Shown piece by piece: positions 41,461 to 45,901 of a stretch of DNA of 45,901 nt; the first letter of the stretch is position 1, and each line of letters begins with the position of its first letter. The DNA is taken from NCBI GenBank assembly GCA_002454335.1, contig DKIP01000012.1, positions 29,480-75,380 of the forward strand, in the 5' to 3' direction. Position numbers and translations under genes: made by a program. The stretch comes from Cytophagaceae bacterium UBA6715. GTDB taxonomy: Bacteria > Bacteroidota > Bacteroidia > Cytophagales > Spirosomataceae. The notes under the pieces were generated by a model, which ran no database searches, was not told the DNA's origin, and saw only the letters and a list, made by a program, of their open reading frames with translations.

Positions 41461-41610
41461 TTATTTAATAAAATTAAGGTCTTTAATGACGTTAAGCGCC
41501 CAATCAAAACCTTCTTTGAAGCCTTTTTTGAAATCATCAAACCAGCCTCCCCCTTGTATGTCCAGAAGCTCCTGTTCTGTGACACGTGTCCAATTCGTTG
41601 TCGTTTGCAT
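41461..41610 (-). CDS. Double-glycine leader peptide A (49 residues), class IIb bacteriocin-like
   Basis: Read from the minus-strand ATG at 41610, the gene encodes 49 residues. The leader MQTTTNWTRVTEQELLDIQGG ends in GG at 20-21, with E at -8, L at -7 and I at -4 as in substrates of C39-type exporters. The predicted mature part (22-49) starts GWFDDFKKGFKEGFDW, is amphipathic and helical, has equal numbers of acidic and basic residues, no cysteine, and one GxxxG (30-34). Its partner gene ends 7 bases upstream. A longer frame at 41421-41762 overlaps both peptide genes but shows no domain, and the matching leaders make the two short frames the better reading. A signalling peptide is the main alternative to a bacteriocin. 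Confidence 0.8.
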   Translation of the reverse strand: MQTTTNWTRVTEQELLDIQGGGWFDDFKKGFKEGFDWALNVIKDLNFIK

Positions 41611-41617
41611 GATTGCA

Positions 41618-41791
41618 TTAAAGTAAAATGGCTAGTAAACCACCCGTGTAAATAACGGCAGCAATCACGACGGCGACTCCCGTGATAATCCCAAATGTTT
41701 CCCAGAAACCTCCACCATCTATATGGATTAGTTCCATTGAATTCAATTCTTGCATACCCCATGCGGACACAGGGAATAATTCTTGTTTCAT
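41618..41791 (-). CDS. Double-glycine leader peptide B (57 residues), class IIb bacteriocin-like
   Basis: Read from the minus-strand ATG at 41791, the gene encodes 57 residues. The leader (1-27) ends LNSMELIHIDGG, a full match to the L(-12)...E(-8)L(-7)..I(-4).G(-2)G(-1) consensus. The mature part (28-57) starts GFWETFGIITG and continues as a strongly hydrophobic helix (VAVVIAAVIYTGGLLAILL), with GxxxG at 34-38. It should insert into membranes. The pair of one hydrophobic and one amphipathic peptide, both with GxxxG, is the pattern of two-peptide bacteriocins, in which the helices associate in the target membrane. It is the first gene of the unit. No exporter lies nearby, so secretion would need one encoded elsewhere. 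Confidence 0.82.
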   Translation of the reverse strand: MKQELFPVSAWGMQELNSMELIHIDGGGFWETFGIITGVAVVIAAVIYTGGLLAILL

Positions 41792-41848
41792 GATTTTACA
41801 TGTTTAAAGGGTTAGGTAATTAGATTATGTATTGCTCGAGCTGCGTGT

Positions 41849-41878
41849 TAAAATTACAATCATTTTGCCCCAATGATT
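41849..41878 (-). promoter_or_regulatory. Possible promoter and inverted repeat of the peptide operon
   Basis: On the minus strand TAATTTTA (41856-41849) is a 7-of-8 match to the -7 consensus. Directly upstream, AATCATT (41858-41864) and AATGATT (41872-41878) form a 7-bp inverted repeat with a 7-base spacer. The rest of 41792-41929 shows no gene. Confidence 0.4.
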
Positions 41879-41929
41879 ATTCTATATTCAGGTAAGAAAT
41901 TCGTAAATGGTTTAAAAAACTGATAATAA

Positions 41930-41961
41930 AAAAAAGGCCGCCTTGAGGGGCGACCTTTTTT
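41930..41961 (-). terminator. Terminator of the nitroreductase gene
   Basis: A 13-bp stem with one G-T pair (41930-41942 with 41949-41961) is flanked by A and T tracts on both sides. On the minus strand it follows the stop at 41984 by 22 bases and ends in eight T residues. It also insulates the peptide operon from read-through. Confidence 0.88.
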
Positions 41962-41983
41962 GAAAAAAAATACACTATTTCTA

Positions 41984-42613
41984 TTACATGCGAATAAATA
42001 ATTCGTCTTTTGAATAACGAACTTTGGCTGCATTCGCCATGTAATCATTCGCAGCGTCACGCTCGCCTACAGCAAGGATTAATACGGAATGTAATCCTTT
42101 GGCAGATAAATCCAATAACTCATCCAATTTCGCTGGAATAAATCCTTCCATCGGAGTAGTGTCGATTTTCAATTCTGCAGCAGCTGCTAAAGCTGTTCCC
42201 ATCGCTAAATACACTTGACGTGCAGCCCAACTTGCTTGTACTTCTTGCGGTAAACGTAACATGGAACCCGCAATTGCACTGCGGTAATCCGTTAATGCTT
42301 CTACGGGAACATTGCGTGTTTCGGCAACCAATTGAATGAAAGAATCAATTTTAGCTTCAGTTACATCATTCCAAGCGGCAAAAACTAAGATATGTGACGC
42401 CTCTGTAATTTGCGGTTGGCCATAAGCAATGGGTTGAATTTGCGCGCGCAATGCTGGATTTTCAATTACAAACACTTGATAAGGTTGTAAACCGAATCCT
42501 GACGCCGAAAGACGAATCGCATCTAAAAGGCTTTCAATTTTATCCTCGGCTACTTTGTTGCCATTCATACGCTTGGTCGCATAGCGCCAAGATAAATCAT
42601 TAATTAAAGACAT
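41984..42613 (-). CDS. NAD(P)H-dependent nitroreductase family oxidoreductase
   Basis: The 209-residue protein is a flavoprotein of the NfsB type: MSLINDLSWRYATKRMNG (1-18) with the phosphate-contacting arginine region, IRLSASGFGLQPYQVFVIE near 33, SHILVFAAW near 73, WAARQVYLAMGTALAAAAELKID near 129 and DTTPMEGF near 151. It should reduce quinones, nitro compounds or flavins with NAD(P)H in the cytoplasm. It lies downstream of yceI and marR on the same strand, beyond a hairpin at 42642-42667, and has no visible promoter of its own, so expression probably depends on read-through from the MarR-controlled promoter. Confidence 0.88.
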   Translation of the reverse strand: MSLINDLSWRYATKRMNGNKVAEDKIESLLDAIRLSASGFGLQPYQVFVIENPALRAQIQPIAYGQPQITEASHILVFAAWNDVTEAKIDSFIQLVAETRNVPVEALTDYRSAIAGSMLRLPQEVQASWAARQVYLAMGTALAAAAELKIDTTPMEGFIPAKLDELLDLSAKGLHSVLILAVGERDAANDYMANAAKVRYSKDELFIRM

Positions 42614-42641
42614 GTTGTTGATTTTTATATTAAATAATAAA

Positions 42642-42667
42642 GCCGAGATGCAGATTTACACCTCGGC
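42642..42667 (-). terminator. Partial terminator between yceI and the nitroreductase gene
   Basis: GCCGAGATG (42642-42650) pairs with CACCTCGGC (42659-42667), 9 bp with one G-T pair. On the minus strand it runs into TTTATTATTT, an interrupted T tract, which suggests incomplete termination. Confidence 0.65.
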
Positions 42668-42683
42668 CCTTAAGCGGATTAAA

Positions 42684-43250
42684 TTATTCGCTAACTAAAG
42701 AAACAACTAATTTGAAGTCATCCATGATAGCTTTGTCACCAATTGAGTCAAAGAATTTCTTTGAACCGTATTGGATGTTGTAATCTGTACGATCAATTGT
42801 GATAGAAGCCTTAGCAGCTACCTTTCCTCCTTTTACTGAAATTTCAGCTGGGAAAGAAATTGATTTAGTGATTCCTTTGATTGTCAAATTACCCGTTACT
42901 TGGTTTCCTGCAATCTTCGTGATCACGAAAGTAGCTGTTGGGAATTTTTCGATTTCAAAAAAGTCACCTGATGTAATGTGCGAGATGAATTTTTGGTTGT
43001 AACCTGGATCTGTGATATCCAATGCCTTGATTGTTTTCAAGTCAATTGTGAAGTTTCCTCCTACTAATTTGCTGCCGTCTACATTCAAAGCACCAGTAGA
43101 TATAGCTACTGTACCATTGTGCTTTCCTGTTACTTTCTCTGCATACCAAGCGATAGAGCTAGCTGCTGTGTTTACTTTCACTGCTTTAGGTGCTGCAAAA
43201 GTTGTGATGCTCAATACGAGCGCTGTCAAGATTAGGCTTACTTTTTTCAT
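42684..43250 (-). CDS. YceI family periplasmic protein
   Basis: The 188-residue protein has a signal peptide (VSLILTALVLSITTFAAP) and is periplasmic. The YceI lipocalin-like barrel begins VNTAASSIAWYAEKVTGKHNGTVAI near residue 26, with GGNFTIDLKTIKALDI, HITSGDFFEIEKFPTATFVITKI near 89, NLTIKGITKSISFPAEI and a final DRTDYNIQYGSKKFFDSIG. YceI proteins bind polyisoprenoids such as quinones in a hydrophobic barrel. Its place between a MarR regulator (12-base gap) and a quinone/nitroreductase points to a shared role in handling quinone-like or redox-active compounds. Confidence 0.9.
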   Translation of the reverse strand: MKKVSLILTALVLSITTFAAPKAVKVNTAASSIAWYAEKVTGKHNGTVAISTGALNVDGSKLVGGNFTIDLKTIKALDITDPGYNQKFISHITSGDFFEIEKFPTATFVITKIAGNQVTGNLTIKGITKSISFPAEISVKGGKVAAKASITIDRTDYNIQYGSKKFFDSIGDKAIMDDFKLVVSLVSE

Positions 43251-43262
43251 TTTATTAATTGT

Positions 43263-43727
43263 TTAATTGTTTGTAAATACATTTCTAAATTCATCCAAGA
43301 TTTCATTCAATTGTTCCATCTTGACCGTGTTAATGCCTGCGAAGTTCTTTTCCCAAGCTATTTGTACTTGATCAATTTCTTCCAATAATGCCAATCCTGC
43401 TGGTAGAATCATCACGTCAACGGCTCTACGATCTTGCGGACATTCTCGTCTTAAAACTAATTTCTTCTCTAAAAGTTTGTCAACTAATCGGGAAGCATTG
43501 GACATTTTATCCATCATCCGTTCTGTGATTCCTAAAACGGTTATGGGATTGTTTTGTTGTCCACGCAAAATTCGCAATACATTGTACTGCTGAGCGGTTA
43601 ATCCGAAGGGCTTCAAAAGTTCGTACTGTTGCTGCATCATCCAGTTGCCTGTAAATATGATATTTACAATCGCTTTGCTGGTTGGCGTTGTAAATCGACT
43701 TTGCTTTAAATCCTCTGAAATTCCCAT
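43263..43727 (-). CDS. MarR family transcriptional regulator
   Basis: The ATG at 43727 (MGISEDLKQSRF) gives 154 residues. The winged helix is clear: LLKPFGLTAQQYNVLRILRG (44-63), recognition helix region TERMMDKMSNASRLVDKLLEKKLV near 75-98 and the wing RRECPQDRRAVDVMILPAG near 98. One cysteine lies in the wing (ECPQDRR); whether it senses oxidants is unknown. The gene starts the marR-yceI-nitroreductase unit, and its own promoter holds a palindrome between the -33 and -7 boxes (43746-43776), so autorepression relieved by a small-molecule ligand is the likely mode. Confidence 0.9.
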   Translation of the reverse strand: MGISEDLKQSRFTTPTSKAIVNIIFTGNWMMQQQYELLKPFGLTAQQYNVLRILRGQQNNPITVLGITERMMDKMSNASRLVDKLLEKKLVLRRECPQDRRAVDVMILPAGLALLEEIDQVQIAWEKNFAGINTVKMEQLNEILDEFRNVFTNN

Positions 43728-43745
43728 GGTTGAAATTTGATGTAG

Positions 43746-43776
43746 CAAAATTAAATGTAATTACATTAATTACAAA
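43746..43776 (-). promoter_or_regulatory. Promoter with MarR-type operator in the spacer
   Basis: On the minus strand TTTG (43776-43773), a 19-base spacer and TAATTTTG (43753-43746) match the Bacteroidota promoter exactly. The spacer is filled by TGTAAT (43756-43761) and ATTACA (43769-43774), an inverted repeat around 7 bases; the right part also contains the palindrome TGTAATTACA. A repressor bound here would block polymerase. The marR ATG is 18 bases after the -7 box. Confidence 0.8.
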
Positions 43777-43817
43777 TGTTTTTAAAATTTATTTTTCAAA
43801 AGGTCATATTAATATTC

Positions 43818-43825
43818 TATTTTTG
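43818..43825 (+). promoter_or_regulatory. -7 box abutting the maf start codon
   Basis: TATTTTTG matches TAnnTTTG fully and ends 3 bases before the ATG at 43829, so transcription starting 4 bases after the box would begin at the start codon itself. No TTTG at 19 bases upstream was found. Confidence 0.35.
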
Positions 43826-43828
43826 GTC

Positions 43829-44440
43829 ATGCAAGATTCATTTAGCCTTCAATTTCCATTTATTCTCGCCTCGAATTCGCCTCGTCGGAAAGAGATCTTA
43901 AATCAAGCCGGATTTCAGTTTTCGGTGTTGCCATCTGATGTGGATGAGTCCTTTCCTGTCGAAATGAGGCCTCAAGATGTCCCTGTCATGCTTGCCGAAC
44001 GTAAAGCAAAAGCTTTGGTGGAGTCTTGTGAAAATGCCCTGATTTTGGCTGCAGATACGGTAGTGATTTTGGATGGTGAGATTCTGAATAAGCCTTTAGA
44101 TAAGCAAGATGCACTTCAAATGCTTAAAAAATTGTCCGGTAAAACGCATGAAGTCGTGACAGGTATCGCTTTAGCTAATCCTCAAGGGATTGTAACGTCA
44201 GCTGATTCAGCCTTTGTTACGTTTAGAGAATTGGCCAATTGGGAAATAGAGTGGTATGTACGTGGTGGTTCTTCCTTAGATAAAGCAGGAGCCTATGGGG
44301 TACAAGATTTTATAGGTATGGCCGGAATTGAACAATTGAATGGTTCATTTTACACGGTGATGGGTTTGCCTATTTACCGCGTTTATGAATTGATTAAACC
44401 TTTCATTTTGGAATCTAAACAGATTCCTATGGGTATTTAA
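43829..44440 (+). CDS. maf: Maf family nucleotide pyrophosphatase
   Basis: I start at the ATG at 43829 (MQDSFSLQFPFILASNSPRR), giving 203 residues; the upstream ATG at 43730 would run through the MarR promoter. Family features are LASNSPRRKEIL (13-24), SFPVEMRPQDVPVMLAERKA near 44, the catalytic aspartate in ILAADTVV near 76, GKTHEVVTGIAL near 106 and KAGAYGVQDFIGMAGIEQLNGSFYTVMGLP near 153. Maf proteins hydrolyse modified or canonical dTTP/UTP to the monophosphate and prevent mutagenic incorporation. Its stop overlaps that of the convergent IscA-type gene. Confidence 0.92.
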   Translation: MQDSFSLQFPFILASNSPRRKEILNQAGFQFSVLPSDVDESFPVEMRPQDVPVMLAERKAKALVESCENALILAADTVVILDGEILNKPLDKQDALQMLKKLSGKTHEVVTGIALANPQGIVTSADSAFVTFRELANWEIEWYVRGGSSLDKAGAYGVQDFIGMAGIEQLNGSFYTVMGLPIYRVYELIKPFILESKQIPMGI

Positions 44441-44763
44441 ATCGAGAAGCTCTCTCCACAACCACATGTACGTGTTGCATTCGGGTTTTTGAATTGGAAT
44501 CCTTTGCCATTCAAGCCATCTGAGAAATCGAGTTCTGTTCCAGCTAAATATAGAATGGATTTTTTGTCAACCATAACTTTAACACCCTTATCTTCGAAAA
44601 TCATATCGCTCGCTTGAGGTTCTGATGCAAAGTCTAATTGGTACATCAAGCCTGAGCAGCCACCACCTTCCACGGCAACGCGAACGTTGAATGCTTCTGT
44701 TAATCCTTCTTTCTGACGAATTTCTTTAATGCGATTTGCTGCTATTTCTGAAATTGTGATCAT
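44437..44763 (-). CDS. A-type iron-sulfur carrier protein (SufA/ErpA/IscA family)
   Basis: The 108-residue protein is a canonical A-type carrier with all three ligand cysteines: C36 in VEGGGCSGLMYQLDF, and C100 and C102 in RTCGCGESF. IKEIRQKEGL and KSILYLAGTELDFSDGLNGKGFQFKNPNA match the family. It carries iron-sulfur clusters from the SUF scaffold to target proteins. It is divergent from sufC, and the two share a palindrome in the 144-base intergenic region, which suggests common control. Its paralogue at 8728-9024 lacks the last two cysteines. Confidence 0.92.
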   Translation of the reverse strand: MITISEIAANRIKEIRQKEGLTEAFNVRVAVEGGGCSGLMYQLDFASEPQASDMIFEDKGVKVMVDKKSILYLAGTELDFSDGLNGKGFQFKNPNATRTCGCGESFSI

Positions 44764-44785
44764 GATTTCTGTCGTTTAGGTGGGA

Positions 44786-44793
44786 CAAAGATA
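44786..44793 (-). promoter_or_regulatory. -7 box of the A-type carrier gene
   Basis: On the minus strand TATCTTTG is a full match to TAnnTTTG, 22 bases before the ATG at 44763. Confidence 0.45.
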
Positions 44794-44818
44794 ATCAAAA
44801 AAAAGATAAAATTTTATA

Positions 44819-44841
44819 TTATTTAGAGTGAATCTAAATAA
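44819..44841. promoter_or_regulatory. Perfect 9-bp inverted repeat between iscA-type gene and sufC
   Basis: TTATTTAGA (44819-44827) and TCTAAATAA (44833-44841) form a perfect 9-bp inverted repeat with a 5-base spacer, the size of a binding site for a dimeric regulator. It lies upstream of both divergent -7 boxes (44786-44793 and 44869-44876). An iron- or redox-responsive regulator of the Fur or Rrf2 kind is an inference from the genes it flanks. Confidence 0.65.
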
Positions 44842-44849
44842 AGTGTGGT

Positions 44850-44876
44850 TTTGTATCTGATTAGGTTTTAATTTTG
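44850..44876 (+). promoter_or_regulatory. Probable sufC promoter
   Basis: TAATTTTG (44869-44876) is a full match to the -7 box, 31 bases before the ATG at 44908. TTTG at 44850-44853 is 15 bases upstream, shorter than the usual 19. Confidence 0.45.
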
Positions 44877-44907
44877 TGTTTCATTAGCCTTATTCAACAA
44901 GAACGAT

Positions 44908-45660
44908 ATGTTATCAATTAAAAATTTACATGCGCGCATCGGAGAAAAAGAAATTCTTCGTGGGATAAATCTGGAAATTAAAGCCGGCGAAGTTCATGCC
45001 ATCATGGGACCTAATGGTTCGGGTAAATCAACGTTAGCGTCTGTGTTAGCGGGGCGTGAAGATTATGATGTAACAGATGGTTCAGTTGAGTTTCAAGGTA
45101 AAGACCTATTGGATTTGGCTCCTGAAGAACGCGCTGCTGAAGGTGTTTTCCTAGCATTTCAGTATCCAGTTGAAATTCCAGGTGTTTCTACGACTAACTT
45201 CATGAAGTCGGCGGTGAACGAAATTCGTAAATACCGTGGGGAAGAGCCTTTAGATGCCGTTCAATTTTTGAAAATGTTCAAAGAGAAAATGGCTTACGTA
45301 AACATCGACCAGTCCTTGTTGAGTCGTTCATTGAACGAAGGTTTCTCTGGTGGTGAGAAAAAACGGAATGAAATTTTCCAAATGGCTGTTTTAGATCCTA
45401 AATTGGCTATATTGGATGAAACCGATTCAGGTTTAGATATTGATGCCCTACGTATTGTTGCGGAAGGTGTTAACAAATTAAAGAGTCCAACGAACGCGAC
45501 GATTGTTGTGACGCACTACCAACGTTTATTGGATTACATCGTACCCGATTTCGTTCACGTTCTTTACAAAGGCCGTATCGTTAAATCAGGAACGAAGGAA
45601 TTGGCTCTTGAATTAGAAGAAAAAGGATACGATTGGATTATTTCGGCTTTAGTAGATTAA
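44908..45660 (+). CDS. sufC: Fe-S cluster assembly ATPase SufC
   Basis: The 250-residue protein is an ABC ATPase with SufC-specific features: Walker A GPNGSGKSTLASVLAG near residue 35, GVFLAFQYPVEIPGVSTTNF (Q-loop region) near 81, signature EGFSGGEKKRNEIFQMA near 143 and Walker B AILDETDSGLDIDALRIVAEG near 169. It powers the SufBCD scaffold that builds iron-sulfur clusters. sufD starts 3 bases downstream; sufB is not in the window. Confidence 0.95.
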   Translation: MLSIKNLHARIGEKEILRGINLEIKAGEVHAIMGPNGSGKSTLASVLAGREDYDVTDGSVEFQGKDLLDLAPEERAAEGVFLAFQYPVEIPGVSTTNFMKSAVNEIRKYRGEEPLDAVQFLKMFKEKMAYVNIDQSLLSRSLNEGFSGGEKKRNEIFQMAVLDPKLAILDETDSGLDIDALRIVAEGVNKLKSPTNATIVVTHYQRLLDYIVPDFVHVLYKGRIVKSGTKELALELEEKGYDWIISALVD

Positions 45661-45663
45661 CAC

Positions 45664-45901
45664 ATGGCAACTGATAAACTAGTAAGTATTTCCCTCGGGA
45701 AAGAAAAACAAGCGGCCATGGATCGTTTCTTGGCCAAAGGATTTCCAACCAATAAATGGGAGGAGTGGAAATACGCATCCCTAAAATCCTTAAATGACAT
45801 CGATTGGAATTGGAATTCGTCAGAAACGCCTACGAATGCTCCTGCTACATCTTTAGAGGCATCACTCCAATTGCAATCGTTCAATGGGAAATTTACTACC
45901 G
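45664..45901 (+). CDS. sufD: Fe-S cluster assembly protein SufD, N-terminal part (cut by window end)
   Basis: An open frame begins at the ATG at 45664, 3 bases after sufC, and runs to the end of the window (79 codons). It reads MATDKLVSISLGKEKQAA, then DRFLAKGFPTNKWEEWKYASL, the typical SufD N-terminus in which the chain 'G.P..K.E.WKY..L' precedes the beta-helix. SufD pairs with SufB and SufC in the scaffold complex. The rest lies beyond the window. Confidence 0.88.
   Translation, partial: MATDKLVSISLGKEKQAAMDRFLAKGFPTNKWEEWKYASLKSLNDIDWNWNSSETPTNAPATSLEASLQLQSFNGKFTT

Noticed and set aside
41421..41762. 113-residue minus-strand frame overlapping both small peptide genes
   Set aside because: Its composition (tryptophan, cysteine and arginine-rich) shows no domain, while the two short frames in other registers both carry a full double-glycine leader.
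40932..41878. XRE protein as direct regulator of the peptide operon
   Set aside because: Its palindrome (GTGGTTA/TAACCAC) is not found at the peptide promoter, and the genes are convergent, not in one unit.
1..45901. tRNA genes, prophage or insertion sequences
   Set aside because: No cloverleaf with a matching TTCGA arm, no transposase or integrase, and no terminal inverted repeats were seen on either strand.

Overview
The window looks like a chromosomal segment of a Bacteroidota bacterium, most likely of the Cytophagales. This is an inference from four things: a PorX-type response regulator of the type IX secretion system, an Oar/SusC-like TonB-dependent receptor, families typical of the phylum (a TIGR02757-like protein, a DUF3078-like beta-barrel, a PafA-type phosphatase), and repeated promoter boxes of the form TAnnTTTG with TTTG about 19 bases upstream. 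The DNA is AT-rich to moderate and very gene-dense. Many neighbours overlap by 4 bases (ATGA). I see no tRNA, rRNA, CRISPR array, prophage or insertion sequence. No gene-free stretch exceeds 300 bases; the longest are 28524-28791 (terminators and palindromes) and 24955-25205 (the receptor's upstream region).

Layout. 28-5493: two xylose-isomerase-like TIM-barrel proteins, an MFS exporter, a secreted LolA-like protein, lipoproteins and a TPR protein. 5546-5668: an SRP (4.5S-type) RNA with its own promoter. 5690-9920: fructose-6-phosphate aldolase, FtsE, PorX, an IscA-like protein lacking the usual C-terminal cysteines, and an exopolyphosphatase. 9909-14248: a minus-strand run of envelope and metabolic genes, including an unlisted 54-residue membrane protein at 12501-12665. 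14312-19835: kdsB, full-length cobalamin-dependent metH and metF. 19832-24948: a free-standing NUMOD4/HNH protein, then a tightly overlapping minus-strand run selD, hydrolase, SAM methyltransferase, MBL hydrolase, pssA, purS. 25206-28523: the TonB-dependent receptor, followed by a strong terminator and a cluster of palindromes. 28792-33222: a UDP-sugar pair (ugd, uxs), PafA and a small PD-(D/E)XK protein. 33295-40887: AMP nucleosidase, a TPR protein, menA, glutathione peroxidase, argS, threonylcarbamoyl-AMP synthase and CCA-adding enzyme.

40932-41878 is the most unusual part. Two tiny minus-strand genes (41618-41791 and 41461-41610) encode peptides of 57 and 49 residues. Both carry a near-perfect double-glycine leader (E at -8, L at -7, I at -4, GG at -2/-1), and both predicted mature peptides contain GxxxG. 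This is the signature of a two-peptide (class IIb-like) bacteriocin or a related secreted peptide pair. They are followed by a strong hairpin and a small YbaB/EbfC-like gene, and face a convergent XRE regulator that has a palindrome over its own predicted start of transcription. No C39 exporter or obvious immunity gene lies in the window.

41984-45901: a MarR-YceI-nitroreductase operon whose promoter holds a palindrome exactly between its -33 and -7 boxes, then maf, a canonical IscA/ErpA-type protein divergent from sufC-sufD, with a perfect 9-bp inverted repeat between the two. sufD runs off the end of the window.
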